A stretch of 64,000 nucleotides of DNA from Neptunitalea chrysea (GCF_027924145.1 NZ_BRVP01000013.1:57118-121117), one strand, 5' to 3'. Positions 17,180-26,483 are shown, counted from the stretch's first letter. Translations and numbers: made by a program. Notes: a model not told the origin generated them from the sequence alone.

Positions 17180-17606
17180 TAATCAACGATAAAAAAACTA
17201 AATGATTTCTATTTTTTTTTCACTAATCTATGAGTAATCACAAAATCGGAAGTGGTTATCGCTACCATATATACCTGTTGCCAGACTGCTTATTGGTATA
17301 TTTAGTTGAGTGCTTTGCAGTACTTGTAGGTTGTAGATGTTGGTTTGTTGTACAGTTTATGACATCATAAATATTTACTCAATAATCAAGATTGAATGCC
17401 CCGAAGCAGAAACAGAGGTTTGCATGGTGTCCTCAAGATTAAAAGTTACCGTTATATCATTAACAGTTTGTGTTCTTTGGTTTTCAATTACAATCTGGTC
17501 AGTCTGAGTTAAATCCCTTTCATACAGTTATAAAAGGAGCATTTAGAGCATTACGTATTAAAAAGAGGGGGAAGTTAGTTGGAGAAAGTTAGTGTGAGTT
17601 GAAAGA
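17180..17606. other. Intergenic gap with one dispersed palindrome
   Basis: No gene visible. At 17377-17396 it holds TTACTCAATAATCAAGATTG followed by AATGCCCCGAAG, a copy of the palindrome family seen at 4118, 23421 and 39602. Here the unit is joined directly to the CCCCGAAG part that is separate elsewhere. Confidence 0.5.
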
Positions 17607-18428
17607 TTACTCAGATACTTTTGTATAAAAAGGTACTGTATTAGCCATTAAATAGTCTCTAATACCTTCATTCTGGTTAATATCCATTATTTCTAACACG
17701 TGGTTAGTGAGGTAAGACATAGCTATAAGCTCCAGTTTTTTTGATGCTCTTTCTATGCAGCTTTCACAGTCTAAACCCAAAATCCAATGAGGTTGTTCTT
17801 CTTCACCAAACCGTATACCTCCAATATAGGCAGTATTAATTTCAGTAAATCCTTTAGCAACATTCTGTAGGGAAGTTAGCATTTCTTGTGGCTGCTTTTT
17901 GGGTACGTACAACACTAAACTATCGTCATTTTGTATAGAAACAATATTTGAATTTGCTTTTAGGTTGTCAAAAATGCTACCATCTAGTAATTGGCTAATT
18001 TCTTTTGGAGTTAATTCTTTTCCGTAATCAGAAAAAGGGTTCAACTCAAATGTAGCACCTTGTGTTTTAGTAAATAAATCTCGACCTTTTATACGTATAT
18101 AGGAAACCGTTTCTTTTAGAATATCACTATCGTAAATACGTTCTTTTGACGTAAAGACGGGTAATTTACCGTTTTTAAGTTTTAAGATGCTAGAAAATGG
18201 ATCGGCTACTTTAGATTGTTCTTCATCAATTACGGTATACAACTCTTCCTTTAATAGAAATTTGTAAAATTTTAGTCGAGCTTCAAAATTTTTAGCCGAA
18301 CGCATAAGTATCACTTCCAGAGGGTTACATGGGAAGCACTTTTTAAAAGCCTTGAGCTTTATAAAATCAAAATTCAGCATAGTATCAAAATAATTTAGAG
18401 GTATTACAAATGTATCTATTTTTATCAC
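17607..18428 (-). CDS. SseB-family protein
   Basis: 273 residues, cytosolic. Residues ~85-150 match the SseB N-terminal domain: LPVFTSKERIYDSDIL, then GATFELNPFSDYGKELTPKEISQLLDG (the NP-S-x-G and EI-LL pattern). The C-terminal part (AYIGGIRFGEEEQPHWILGLDCE) fits the SseB C-terminal domain. SseB was named for enhanced serine sensitivity in E. coli; related domains occur in type III secretion chaperones and immunity-like proteins, so the exact role is unknown. Translation may start at 18428 or at the internal Met at 18380 (MLNFDF). It is not obviously in an operon. Confidence 0.75.
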   Translation of the reverse strand: MIKIDTFVIPLNYFDTMLNFDFIKLKAFKKCFPCNPLEVILMRSAKNFEARLKFYKFLLKEELYTVIDEEQSKVADPFSSILKLKNGKLPVFTSKERIYDSDILKETVSYIRIKGRDLFTKTQGATFELNPFSDYGKELTPKEISQLLDGSIFDNLKANSNIVSIQNDDSLVLYVPKKQPQEMLTSLQNVAKGFTEINTAYIGGIRFGEEEQPHWILGLDCESCIERASKKLELIAMSYLTNHVLEIMDINQNEGIRDYLMANTVPFYTKVSE

Positions 18429-18472
18429 TTTTGTAAATATTTATCTATAATGAATTTCTGAAATCTGATAAC

Positions 18473-19465
18473 TTAATAAATGCTATCTAATATTTCTTTC
18501 GCAACTGTAGGTCGGTAATGGCTACTTTCGTAATAATTGGTGATTGCTTTTGTAAGATAGTTTACTCCTGAGAAATTAAGTACATTTTCTTTTCCAAATA
18601 GTTTATGAAGTAAAGCTACCTGATTTTCTTCTAACGGAATTTGATCGTAGGTAGGTGAAATAACAATTTTGTAATGGGTTTTATGTTTTGTGAAGGTTAC
18701 TTTTATAGCTTCTAATAGTGCTATTTCTGTTTGGGTAACAGGGCATTCAAAATCGGGATTTCCGGTACGTTGGTAGAAAGTTCCATCATTAATTTTCTGG
18801 GTATAGTATTCAAGGGAGTCAGCAGCTATTTCTTTATCGGCGTTGTACCAAATGTCGCAATTTATGTGGTTTACTGTATGTCTGTAGGTATAAGCTTGTA
18901 CCAAATGTTCCATATAGGGTCGGTGTACTCCAAACAAACTATAATCGGCATATGCTACCAGAAAATCGGGGGTAAGTGCTGCCTTTAAAAAGGTTCCGTA
19001 ATATTCGGTTTCCGATGCCTTTGTAACACATGGCATTCCTATAAACATATGTCCTTTTTTGGGTTGCGTATCAGAAAGTGTGTACCGATCTATCACTAGT
19101 AATACATTGGTAAGACTATCTTTTTGTTCATCTATATAGGCAATTTTTTGGGCAATACCACGTAAGTTTTCGCCCGACGCATCAAAGTGAAACGGAACAG
19201 CATTTGCATTTAAATACGGTTTCCAATCCTTACATTTAAATGCCTGCGAACGAGAGCTGCCAAAAATATAAGAATTAAAGTGAAGACTGTCTTTATAGTG
19301 ATTATAGGATTTAGTGGTAATCATTCCACGGTTTAACCCAATATGCCCAGTAGCATAGTATTCCTGAAATCCGAATATTTTAAACGGATCTGCCATAAGC
19401 ACTCCTATAACAATGCATAGAAATGGTAACAGAAAAAGAAATAGTTTTTTTAGAAAGTATTTCAT
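18473..19465 (-). CDS. SGNH-hydrolase-like membrane-anchored partner of the MBOAT acyltransferase
   Basis: 330 residues. One N-terminal membrane helix (FLLPFLCIVIGVLMA) anchors a periplasmic domain. FNSYIFGSSRSQAF (residues ~65-78) carries the GSS-type nucleophile block, and SHYRPTVAKEIL near the C-terminus resembles the Asp/His-containing last block of SGNH/AlgJ/DltD-like proteins. It begins 2 bp after the MBOAT gene stop, and such pairs work together in O-acylation of polysaccharides: the MBOAT moves the acyl group across the membrane and the SGNH-like partner transfers it. The substrate is unknown. Confidence 0.75.
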   Translation of the reverse strand: MKYFLKKLFLFLLPFLCIVIGVLMADPFKIFGFQEYYATGHIGLNRGMITTKSYNHYKDSLHFNSYIFGSSRSQAFKCKDWKPYLNANAVPFHFDASGENLRGIAQKIAYIDEQKDSLTNVLLVIDRYTLSDTQPKKGHMFIGMPCVTKASETEYYGTFLKAALTPDFLVAYADYSLFGVHRPYMEHLVQAYTYRHTVNHINCDIWYNADKEIAADSLEYYTQKINDGTFYQRTGNPDFECPVTQTEIALLEAIKVTFTKHKTHYKIVISPTYDQIPLEENQVALLHKLFGKENVLNFSGVNYLTKAITNYYESSHYRPTVAKEILDSIY

Positions 19466-19467
19466 AC

Positions 19468-20916
19468 CTAAAAATCAAAATAGATAAACTGTTGTTGTGC
19501 TCCGCTAAACCAGCAGATGGCTATAATAATTGTATAGTAAAATGCATAGCGTAGCGGTTTGTTCCATTGCACTCCTATGTGTTGCAATGGGTGTAAGGCA
19601 CGCCTGCCATTCCATTCCACAAAAATTAAAAAAGCAATACCTCCTAAAAGATAAACGGCATTGGTGCGCATATCAAAATCGGGTACCGATATTAGTGAAG
19701 GCGACAGCATGCGACTGTAATACGCAAAGAGGTCGGTTATATTTTCGGCTCTAAATACAATCCAAAAAAGCGCTACTAATATAAATGTTCCTAACATTTG
19801 TAACAGTTCTGTAGCATTAGGTAACTTGCTGTTTTCTGCTACTGTAGTTAAATATTTTCTGTTGGTATTGGTAAGCAATAATGGTAAAAAGCATACGGCA
19901 TGTAAAAAGCCCCATAAAATAAAAGTCCAGTTGGCGCCATGCCAAAAGCCACTCACTAAAAATATAATAAACGTATTTCTAACTGTTTGCCATTTATTAC
20001 CGTAACTACCCCCTAGCGGAATGTATACATAATCTCTGAACCATGTGGTGAGCGATATATGCCACCTACGCCAAAACTCGGCTATGTTGCGAGAGAAGTA
20101 AGGGTAGGCAAAGTTCTGTTTCAGGTCAAAACCTAATAGGCGGGCAGTACCAATGGCAATGTCTGAATACCCCGAGAAATCTCCATAAATTTGAAAGGTG
20201 AAAAAGAAAGCCCCAAATACTAATGAACTTCCGTTGAGGTGTTCGTAGTTACCAAATATTTGGTTGGCAAAAAAGGCACAGTTATCGGCAATCACCATTT
20301 TTTTAAACAGTCCCCATAAAATTTGTCGTAACCCATCTGTAGCATTTTTATAAATAAACTTTCGGGGTTTAAAAAACTGAGGCAATAAATGACTTGCACG
20401 TTCAATAGGGCCTGCTACCAATTGCGGAAAGAAACTTACAAAGGCGGCAAACGCAACAATGTCTTTAGTGGGTTCTATTTTTTTGCGATATACATCTATC
20501 GTATAACTAAGTGTTTGAAAGGTGTAAAAGCTAATACCTACCGGTAAAATAATGTGTAAAGAACTAATATGTATAGGCACCCCTAAGAATGTAAAGGCTG
20601 TATTTACATTGTCTATAAAAAAGTTGAAATACTTAAAAAAGCCCAGCAGCCCTAAATTTATAAGAATACTTACCCATAGCAATAGTTTTCTTTTTTGGGT
20701 TTCATTGGTAGTATTTAATGCCAAACCAATACCGTAATCGGTAAGGGTACTGGCTATAATAAGCAATAGAAAATACGGATTCCACCAACCATAAAAAAAG
20801 TAACTGGCAACTACTATCAGGTAATTTTGCAATTTTAAATGATGGTTGGTAATGCCCCAGTATAAGGCAAATACAATAGGAAAAAACAGCGCAAAATCTA
20901 TAGAGTTAAATAACAT
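19468..20916 (-). CDS. MBOAT-family O-acyltransferase, AlgI-like
   Basis: 482 residues with about ten membrane helices, the normal length for AlgI/DltB-type proteins. Recognisable blocks: [29 protein letters not shown] at the N-terminus, [42 protein letters not shown], and [19 protein letters not shown] with the invariant His near 321. It is thought to pass acyl groups from a cytosolic donor to the periplasm for O-acetylation of an exopolysaccharide, peptidoglycan or teichoic-like polymer. The acceptor cannot be read from sequence. It is the first gene of the pair with 18473-19465; the single-helix protein 20928-21371 is 11 bp upstream and may belong to the same operon. Confidence 0.88.
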   Translation of the reverse strand: MLFNSIDFALFFPIVFALYWGITNHHLKLQNYLIVVASYFFYGWWNPYFLLLIIASTLTDYGIGLALNTTNETQKRKLLLWVSILINLGLLGFFKYFNFFIDNVNTAFTFLGVPIHISSLHIILPVGISFYTFQTLSYTIDVYRKKIEPTKDIVAFAAFVSFFPQLVAGPIERASHLLPQFFKPRKFIYKNATDGLRQILWGLFKKMVIADNCAFFANQIFGNYEHLNGSSLVFGAFFFTFQIYGDFSGYSDIAIGTARLLGFDLKQNFAYPYFSRNIAEFWRRWHISLTTWFRDYVYIPLGGSYGNKWQTVRNTFIIFLVSGFWHGANWTFILWGFLHAVCFLPLLLTNTNRKYLTTVAENSKLPNATELLQMLGTFILVALFWIVFRAENITDLFAYYSRMLSPSLISVPDFDMRTNAVYLLGGIAFLIFVEWNGRRALHPLQHIGVQWNKPLRYAFYYTIIIAICWFSGAQQQFIYFDF

Positions 20917-20927
20917 ACCAGCTTGGT

Positions 20928-21371
20928 TTAATTATTTACTACAAATGGTACATCTTCAGGACGTATTTCTACAGTGGTGCCTAACACTCCGTTTTTATCG
21001 TAATAGTTGTAATTGAAAACCACCCCGTTGTCTCTAAATTTTTGGGTTTCCGAGTTGTTTTGTAGGTCGGCAATCATTTTACTTTTTAAATCATTCTGAA
21101 TGAAATCAATTTGAAAATCGTCTTTGTTCAGATTAACCAGTGTATAACTGTAAAATATAGCATTCTCGTGAACCGCTACACTGTCTAGTCGGGTGGTTTT
21201 ATTTACCGTCATAGGCAGTTCTTTACTATATTCTTCGGCCATGAGTTCCAACTCAGACTTTTCAGTTTCTTTAAAATACTTAAACCCCAAATAGGTAAGA
21301 GAGAAAAAAACAACAAACACTAGTATATTAATAAGGTTGTTACGTCGGGTTTGCGTTTCATCAATAATCAT
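20928..21371 (-). CDS. Single-helix membrane protein, paralogue of the lipoprotein at 25055-25423
   Basis: 147 residues. One N-terminal membrane helix ([16 protein letters not shown]) is followed by a small periplasmic alpha/beta domain. Its end ([24 protein letters not shown]) matches VTVNYVFYDRNGEIITTITLTPD of the lipoprotein at 25055-25423, so the two share a fold with different membrane anchors. Function unknown. Its ATG overlaps the stop of a short upstream frame (ATGA at 21368-21371), and it lies 11 bp before the MBOAT gene, so it may be an accessory subunit of that system. Confidence 0.7.
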   Translation of the reverse strand: MIIDETQTRRNNLINILVFVVFFSLTYLGFKYFKETEKSELELMAEEYSKELPMTVNKTTRLDSVAVHENAIFYSYTLVNLNKDDFQIDFIQNDLKSKMIADLQNNSETQKFRDNGVVFNYNYYDKNGVLGTTVEIRPEDVPFVVNN

Positions 21372-21523
21372 GGTGTACAGAATTTAGTTGGTACATCCAA
21401 AAGTAAAAAAGTATTGGTTACTAAATAGCTTCTGCTCGTTTTTTTCTCTTCATAAATATAGTTACTTAAATCTAATTCTTTTAGTGGTGGTGCATCGGTG
21501 TCTATCTCCATAGTTTTGCGCAT
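21368..21523 (-). CDS. Possible 51-residue protein coupled to the membrane-protein gene
   Basis: An ATG at 21523 opens MRKTMEIDTDAPPLKELDLS and continues to [13 protein letters not shown]. The stop TGA shares bases with the next ATG (ATGA), a common sign of translational coupling. The sequence is hydrophilic with one hydrophobic patch (YLVTNTFLLLDV). I do not recognise a family, and no strong ribosome-binding site is seen. It is supported mainly by the overlap; it could equally be chance. Confidence 0.4.
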   Translation of the reverse strand: MRKTMEIDTDAPPLKELDLSNYIYEEKKTSRSYLVTNTFLLLDVPTKFCTP

Positions 21524-21688
21524 GAATAAGGAGTGCTACGGTTTAAAAGAAGATATGTTGATACTACAAATATCCAAAAATTGTAAGAAAAATATAAATT
21601 ATTTGTATGTTAATTGTTTTTTTTTAATATTGTTACGCAATAGCGTTATATTTAAATAAATCATTAACCAGTTAAACAAATTAAAATA

Positions 21689-22303
21689 ATGAAAAAAATC
21701 GTAATCAAAAGTTTGGTGTTAATTGTACTTATCATGGGGTTCTCGTGTACTTCTGAAGAAGAGGTGGCGGCGAGAGAACAAAGCTCAATAGACTTAAAGA
21801 ATATTACTATTGATTTTAGTAATGTTCGAGCTTTTAAGGAACTTTTATTATTCGACTACGAAGATGCTTCCGATATATCAAAAAAAATGAATTCTTCTTT
21901 GGTTACCCTTATAATGGATTCTAAGGATGTTATTAAGGAAAATGAAAAGGTGTCTGATATTTTTATAAACATTAGCATTTCAAATGGAAAGGCAGTTATT
22001 ACAGAAATTACTCAAGCAAATGCAAACACTAAGAAGATAATTGCTTCCATTAAGCTTGATGATACTACTGGTGATTATCAGCAAAGAACCGCACCTTATG
22101 AAGATTATATGTGGAGCTGCCCTGGCGGTTATGAATTTATAGGTGGTTGTAGTAATTTAGGTGGTTCAGAAGAAATGGAAGGCTGTATTGGTTCTTATGC
22201 TGCCAGTTATTACAGCGCAAATCTTTCAGGTATCGGAGATTGTGCAAGCGTAATGGTGCACGTAGGTACTTTTTCAACACAAGTATGTGGGGCAACGTGT
22301 TAA
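21689..22303 (+). CDS. Secreted lipoprotein with a Gly/Cys-rich C-terminus
   Basis: 204 residues with a lipoprotein signal (LVLIVLIMGFSC, Cys20). The central part is a mixed domain (ITIDFSNVRAFKELLLFDYEDASDISKKM; IFINISISNGKAVITEI). The last 60 residues contain five Cys in Gly/Ser-rich sequence (WSCPGGYEFIGGCSN, EGCIGSYAAS, GDCASVMVHV, VCGATC), probably disulfide-bonded. Family not recognised; surface or periplasmic. The gene is monocistronic with its own terminator. A weak TTG / TATATTTA promoter pair lies at 21630-21654 but the spacing is short (14 bp). Confidence 0.75.
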   Translation: MKKIVIKSLVLIVLIMGFSCTSEEEVAAREQSSIDLKNITIDFSNVRAFKELLLFDYEDASDISKKMNSSLVTLIMDSKDVIKENEKVSDIFINISISNGKAVITEITQANANTKKIIASIKLDDTTGDYQQRTAPYEDYMWSCPGGYEFIGGCSNLGGSEEMEGCIGSYAASYYSANLSGIGDCASVMVHVGTFSTQVCGATC

Positions 22304-22331
22304 ATATTAATAGGTTGTGAATATTTTACAG

Positions 22332-22360
22332 AAGGAGCTTCTTAATGAAGCTCCTTTTTT
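22332..22360 (+). terminator. Intrinsic terminator after the Cys-rich lipoprotein gene
   Basis: GGAGCTTC (22334-22341), loop TTAAT, GAAGCTCC (22347-22354), then six T. Confidence 0.9.
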
Positions 22361-22516
22361 GTTGCAAAATGTTACAATTTATATTTTGGTATAAGAGTGC
22401 TTTTTTAAGTCGATAATTATGCGTAATTTAAGGTTAATGACTTACTGTTGCGGAAGTTATTGAAAACCAGCTAATTAAAATATCAGGTAGACCTAAATAT
22501 CTGAAGGGGAATGTTT

Positions 22517-22711
22517 ATGAATACAATTTACAAACTGCTATTAGGACTATTTGTAGCCGGATTTTTTGCACTTATAAATGGTATATTAATAAAATACAAT
22601 CATTATCAGGAGGCTACATCGGTAATAACTTTTGGAGTGTTACTGCAAATTATTTCCTTAGTAGGATTTCTATGCTATACAGTATTTAATAATCGTCACA
22701 AAACCTCGTAG
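22517..22711 (+). CDS. Small two-helix membrane protein
   Basis: 64 residues from the ATG at 22517 (two codons after an in-frame Met at 22511), preceded by a purine-rich AAGGGGAATG stretch that can act as a ribosome-binding site. Two membrane helices (LLLGLFVAGFFALINGILI and VITFGVLLQIISLVGFLCYTV) are joined by a short polar loop, and a basic tail NNRHKTS follows. Proteins of this size and topology occur widely in Flavobacteria, some named GldL-related by similarity of the first helix; I would not assign a role. Confidence 0.6.
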   Translation: MNTIYKLLLGLFVAGFFALINGILIKYNHYQEATSVITFGVLLQIISLVGFLCYTVFNNRHKTS

Positions 22712-22747
22712 AAGTTAAGTTGGGTAAGCAAGTAAGACGGTTGTTAG

Positions 22748-23404
22748 CTACTTAAATAGTATAGTACCTACGATATCATTTTTTGCAACGCAACCAAAGT
22801 AACGGGAGTCGCGTGAATTTTCACGGTTATCTCCTAATACAAAAACTGAATTTTCAGGTACTATATACGGACCAAAATTAACCAGTCCCCATGGTTTACC
22901 ATATTTATTTTTCATGATTGGATTAGGTACATCTGGTATCGCTATTTCTGGTTCCCCTACAATTTTGTTTTCTTTTGCGGTAAGGCCTATAAATACCGAA
23001 TCGTTACCTATGGGGTGCCCTTGGCGATATTCCATATCCGAAATACTATACAGTAAGTTTTTATGAATAATGTAGAAGTGTTTCACTTTAAAGTCTTTAT
23101 CGTCTGGTGAATACTCGCCTACATATAAATTACTTTGGAAAATTTCGATGGTATCTCCCGGCATACCACATACACGTTGTACCATATTAGATGTAGAATC
23201 GGGCAACTTAAAAACCACAAAATCGTAGCGTTCCGGTTCTTTTAAATTGCTCGAAAAAACAATTTCACCCGGTAGCAAGTTAGGTGCACTACTAGAAGAA
23301 GATATGGTATAGATACTTAAAAAATGCAATTGCGTAACTAAAAAGTAGGCTGCAATAATACCCAAAACAATAAGTAACGACGATATAAAGTGCTGTTTTT
23401 TCAA
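22748..23404 (-). CDS. Signal peptidase I homologue lacking the catalytic lysine
   Basis: 218 residues with one N-terminal membrane anchor and an S26-type periplasmic domain. The Ser region is atypical: SSSSAPNLLPGE in place of SMxPTL-xGD, with Ser38 at the nucleophile position three before Pro41. The segment MVQRVCGMPGDTIEI (74-88) is the lysine box, but Gln76 stands where the general-base Lys normally is (KRVxGxPGD). The late box GDNRENSRDSRYFG is intact. Known signal peptidases I use a Ser/Lys dyad, so this protein may be inactive, use another base, or have a scaffolding role. A canonical copy should exist elsewhere if the cell depends on one. Confidence 0.8.
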   Translation of the reverse strand: MKKQHFISSLLIVLGIIAAYFLVTQLHFLSIYTISSSSSAPNLLPGEIVFSSNLKEPERYDFVVFKLPDSTSNMVQRVCGMPGDTIEIFQSNLYVGEYSPDDKDFKVKHFYIIHKNLLYSISDMEYRQGHPIGNDSVFIGLTAKENKIVGEPEIAIPDVPNPIMKNKYGKPWGLVNFGPYIVPENSVFVLGDNRENSRDSRYFGCVAKNDIVGTILFK

Positions 23405-23419
23405 AACTAGTAATTTTTT

Positions 23420-23437
23420 ACTCGATAATCGAGATTA
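23420..23437. repeat. ACTCGATAATCGAG palindrome copy
   Basis: ACTCGATAATCGAGATTA directly upstream of the signal peptidase-like gene. It is the most perfect copy of the family also present at 4117, 17378, 39601 and (inverted) near 44270. Confidence 0.6.
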
Positions 23438-23488
23438 GGTATTCCGAGACCAAACTCGATTATAAATGTAATTTTCACAAAGTATATA

Positions 23489-24124
23489 TTATACGATTCC
23501 ATACATGAAAAATATGATAAAACCTACGATTATCCAAAGTAAACCAAATTCTAATTTACGCATAAGGTACCCTAAGTAAATCATGCTTCCAGCAGAAAGT
23601 AATTTTATGATTATTGCCCAAATGGGTATGGGTAATATGGTTTTAAAATAGGCTATTTCAATAAGCTGAGTTATCAGGCGAATAATTAAAAAGCTTCCCA
23701 GAAGTTTTAACAACACTGCTCCGTCATCAGTATGATAGTAGATGTGAAAGCGCGAAAATTTAATAGCGCCTGCAAGGAGTATAACTCCGGTTGTTAGGCA
23801 TATATAAAACAACGGGGTAAGTACATAATTACTTAAATTCACATTAAAAAATACCAGTGTGGTAAAGTACTTGTATAGTAATACTAATGGCGTAACTATA
23901 AACGTGATTACAATAAATATTCTACTATATCGCTCACCATTTAGTCCGGGTATAAGCATGGTAATAAGAGCGAATAATGCAGATGCCGTAAGCGCCAAAT
24001 AATTTAAGTAAGCACTAAAAAACTCAAACGGAGCCATAAGCTGCTGTATACCTATAGCTGACATTATAAATGTGCATGCTAGCAGTAACCAATTATAAAA
24101 TTTGTTGGTATAGGTTGGTCTCAT
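23489..24124 (-). CDS. Multi-pass membrane protein of unknown function
   Basis: 211 residues with about six membrane helices (LLLACTFIMSAIGIQQLM; YLALTASALFALITMLIPG; IFIVITFIVTPLVLLYKYF; PLFYICLTTGVILLAGAI; LLKLLGSFLIIRLITQLI; WAIIIKLLSAGSMIYLGYLM; LLWIIVGFIIFFM). No catalytic motif or family pattern is recognised. It is separated by 34 bp from the secreted protein gene upstream and lies 84 bp before the signal peptidase homologue, all on the same strand. Confidence 0.65.
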   Translation of the reverse strand: MRPTYTNKFYNWLLLACTFIMSAIGIQQLMAPFEFFSAYLNYLALTASALFALITMLIPGLNGERYSRIFIVITFIVTPLVLLYKYFTTLVFFNVNLSNYVLTPLFYICLTTGVILLAGAIKFSRFHIYYHTDDGAVLLKLLGSFLIIRLITQLIEIAYFKTILPIPIWAIIIKLLSAGSMIYLGYLMRKLEFGLLWIIVGFIIFFMYGIV

Positions 24125-24158
24125 AATAACCGGTTTGTCCGTTTGAGTTGTTAGTATA

Positions 24159-24971
24159 TTATTTAGTCATAAGACATTTTAAAATTTCACTAATAATTTT
24201 ACCTTCTTTAAAATCTCTTTTAAAAGTAGCCACCCCCCTTTTAATAATAGGATGTTCACAAATTTGCTTCATTTCTTCCTCAGTTAGACTGGCTGTTATC
24301 GTATGCAAGTATTCTCCATATTCACTTACTTCTACTTCTATTTTTACATCCGGATTTTCAATAACGGTTCCATCGTCAAGCGTTAATGAAAAACCAGTTT
24401 TTCCTAGGGCAGATGTTTCTTCAGCAAATCGCATAAACAGAAAGTAAATGTTGCCGACGTCTGTATGGACCTTATCAAACTGAACTCCTCCTTTTATTTC
24501 TGCATGATACCAAATATCATCAGATAGTTCGGTGTCTTCTTTTATGTATTTACAATAGAAATCAGCTGGTAGATTTGGAATCTCAACAAACTCCAACTCA
24601 AAACTCGTTTCGTATTCTGGTTTATAATTATAATACATTGTACCCAGTTCATTATTAGTTAGTATCAGGGTATATTGTACTCCATATGTACCTTCAATTT
24701 TATGGTAAGCTTTTACACTAAAGTGTTTACCAACTAGTAAATCATAAGAGGATGAAGTAGTAGTGCCTTTAACTTCCTTCAATACATTCACCTCATAGGT
24801 ACCATCAATAAGTTCAGAATAAAAATTTTCATAGGCATATTTTTGAAACATAGGTTCTATAGCCTTTGGTTTTACAACGGCATTGTCAAACAAATACAGG
24901 TCATCAGCAGGAAACTGAGCAAAAGCCCCCATAGCGATACAACAAAAGATAAGAGATAGTAGTTTTTTCAT
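24159..24971 (-). CDS. Secreted beta-rich protein of unknown function
   Basis: 270 residues with a signal peptide (MKKLLSLIFCCIAMGAFAQ). The mature protein is mainly beta strands with many Tyr/Phe (YELVYGVQYTLILTNNELGTMYYNYKPEYETSFELEFVEI), then a region LTLDDGTVIENPDVKIEVEVSEYGEYLHTITASLTEEEMKQI that recalls small periplasmic binding domains. The end is basic and helical. No known family. It is probably transcribed with the membrane-protein gene 23489-24124, 34 bp downstream. Confidence 0.65.
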   Translation of the reverse strand: MKKLLSLIFCCIAMGAFAQFPADDLYLFDNAVVKPKAIEPMFQKYAYENFYSELIDGTYEVNVLKEVKGTTTSSSYDLLVGKHFSVKAYHKIEGTYGVQYTLILTNNELGTMYYNYKPEYETSFELEFVEIPNLPADFYCKYIKEDTELSDDIWYHAEIKGGVQFDKVHTDVGNIYFLFMRFAEETSALGKTGFSLTLDDGTVIENPDVKIEVEVSEYGEYLHTITASLTEEEMKQICEHPIIKRGVATFKRDFKEGKIISEILKCLMTK

Positions 24972-25054
24972 TAAAGTTTTTTGTTTCTACTTGCTAAAGT
25001 AGTAGTAACAAAAAACTGTTTGTTGTGGTAAACCGTAAGTAGGTAAAAAAGTTC

Positions 25055-25423
25055 TTAATATTTATCGGGAGTAAGTGTAATGGTGGTAATAATTTCTCCG
25101 TTTCGGTCATAAAACACATAGTTTACGGTAACATTACCCAATGCTTTAAAATCTTTAAGGTCGCTATTATCGGTTTTCGGAGAAGCAAATTCTTTTTGTA
25201 GCATTATTGAAAACTCCTCGGTGTTAATTACTTTTTTAACCACATCTATAGTAGCGTGGTAACTTATCTCATTAGTTCCAGTAATGGTAACACTATCTAA
25301 AAATTTGGTTCTGCTTTGGGCAAGTTCGGTATTGGCTTTGGCTACCGTTTTTTCTAACTCAGAAGTACAAGCCGTAAGGGTAATAACCAGTGTTAGCATT
25401 ATAAAAGCAGACCATTTTTTCAT
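25055..25423 (-). CDS. Small lipoprotein, paralogue of the MBOAT-linked membrane protein
   Basis: I choose the start at 25423, which gives MKKWSAFIMLTLVITLTAC, a clear lipoprotein signal with Cys19; upstream in-frame codons are leader. The 122-residue protein has a helical neck and a beta domain ending VTVNYVFYDRNGEIITTITLTPDKY, which matches the C-terminus of the protein at 20928-21371. Two copies of one fold with different anchors (lipid versus helix) within 4 kb point to a local duplication. Function unknown. Confidence 0.7.
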   Translation of the reverse strand: MKKWSAFIMLTLVITLTACTSELEKTVAKANTELAQSRTKFLDSVTITGTNEISYHATIDVVKKVINTEEFSIMLQKEFASPKTDNSDLKDFKALGNVTVNYVFYDRNGEIITTITLTPDKY

Positions 25424-25655
25424 AGGGATGTTGTTATGGAATTTTAAATAATTTATACAGGACCTTGTTATCATCCGAAAGATATAACAAGGTATCATGT
25501 TGCACAAGAAAAGTAGCTTTTTTAAAATATTTTTTGGTTTTATCAGGTAAGTGATTTTCTATAAGTGTGTTTTTTTAGCTACTGTAACTTCAGGTAATTT
25601 GGTTACCGGAAGAGTTGTAAATGCCAATGCTTGGCGTTGATAGTTAAGGTATTAA

Positions 25656-26351
25656 TTATTTAGTATAGCAAGAATAGCATTCTGGTTTTTCCATTGATGT
25701 ATTTGAGTATTCGCCACAAGAATGACAAATACTTTCCGGGAAATTAAAATTTTCATAGATACTCCAAGTACTATAACAATCATAACAGAAAGGACGCTCA
25801 ACATCGTGTTTTATTTGGTCTCCACATCTTATGCAGTAACCATTTTTACTTTTGGTTTTTCGCTGATAAGTTGGTTCCGGTTCGAAAAGCCTATTCAATA
25901 GTGATTTTTTCTTGGTTTTAGATGTTTCTTGCTTCGCATTCTGAATTATAGATTGCGTTTCGTTAAGAGCGTCGGTAAAAATTTTCTTATCGTTCAGTCT
26001 ATTTATATATATTCCCATTTCTCTATTGTTTCGCTCTGAAAACTCATACATATTCATAGATGTAATAACCATTTCATTTTCGTTAAAATAGCATTTAGCA
26101 TGTAAGTTTTCATAAAAATAAAGTTGTACGTTTTTTAGCTTATTAATATATTCCCATTCTTCTGGTTTTAGTGCATTTTTACCATAAATTATTTTTATAG
26201 CTACCTTTCTATTTGCGGCATCCAAAAGACGCTCGTATAGGTTTTTTGAAATTTGCAAATAAGGAGATACCAGAACTAGGAATTTTTGAGCATTGATTAT
26301 AATCTTTTCAATATTATTAGATGTGCCAATAGTTGTTAGAAACTCTGCCAT
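25656..26351 (-). CDS. Phospholipase D-like protein with C-terminal zinc ribbons
   Basis: 231 residues, cytosolic. Residues 1-130 are a PLD-like domain with one HxK motif (NLHAKCYFNENEMVITSMNMYEFSERNN: His, Lys and the following Asn-rich S/N block), as in single-domain nuclease-type members that dimerise. Residues ~165-231 hold two zinc ribbons of CxxC pairs (YCIRCGDQIKHDVERPFCYDC and ICHSCGEYSN...CYSC). A role in DNA end processing or in handling foreign DNA is known for some PLD-fold proteins, and the adjacency to the virion cluster (its ATG is 86 bp from the operator-like site) is suggestive only. The exact substrate is unknown. Confidence 0.75.
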   Translation of the reverse strand: MAEFLTTIGTSNNIEKIIINAQKFLVLVSPYLQISKNLYERLLDAANRKVAIKIIYGKNALKPEEWEYINKLKNVQLYFYENLHAKCYFNENEMVITSMNMYEFSERNNREMGIYINRLNDKKIFTDALNETQSIIQNAKQETSKTKKKSLLNRLFEPEPTYQRKTKSKNGYCIRCGDQIKHDVERPFCYDCYSTWSIYENFNFPESICHSCGEYSNTSMEKPECYSCYTK

Positions 26352-26436
26352 GTTATAAATAGAAATAAGTTTAAGTTATATACTTCAAATGTATAAAAAT
26401 TCTCCAAAATGGTATTTGTTATAATGGAATAAAAAA

Positions 26437-26483
26437 CAAAATACGAAAAAATATTTCGTATTTTAAAAAAAATGGTATCTTTG
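26437..26483 (+). promoter_or_regulatory. Promoter with overlapping operator-like palindrome before the virion cluster
   Basis: AATACGAAA (26440-26448) and TTTCGTATT (26454-26462) are perfect 9-bp arms, extendable outward by two bases. Just downstream, TATCTTTG (26476-26483) fits the flavobacterial -7 box, so the palindrome covers the -33 area. A second half-copy, AAAAAATATTTCGTATTT, recurs at 26529-26546 in the leader. The leader to the terminase gene is ~190 nt. This is the layout expected of a repressor-controlled phage promoter, but no repressor gene is in the window. Confidence 0.6.

Noticed and set aside
25656..26351. Integrase or excision function for the virion cluster
   Set aside because: The PLD-like protein has an HxK motif and zinc ribbons, not a tyrosine or serine recombinase motif.
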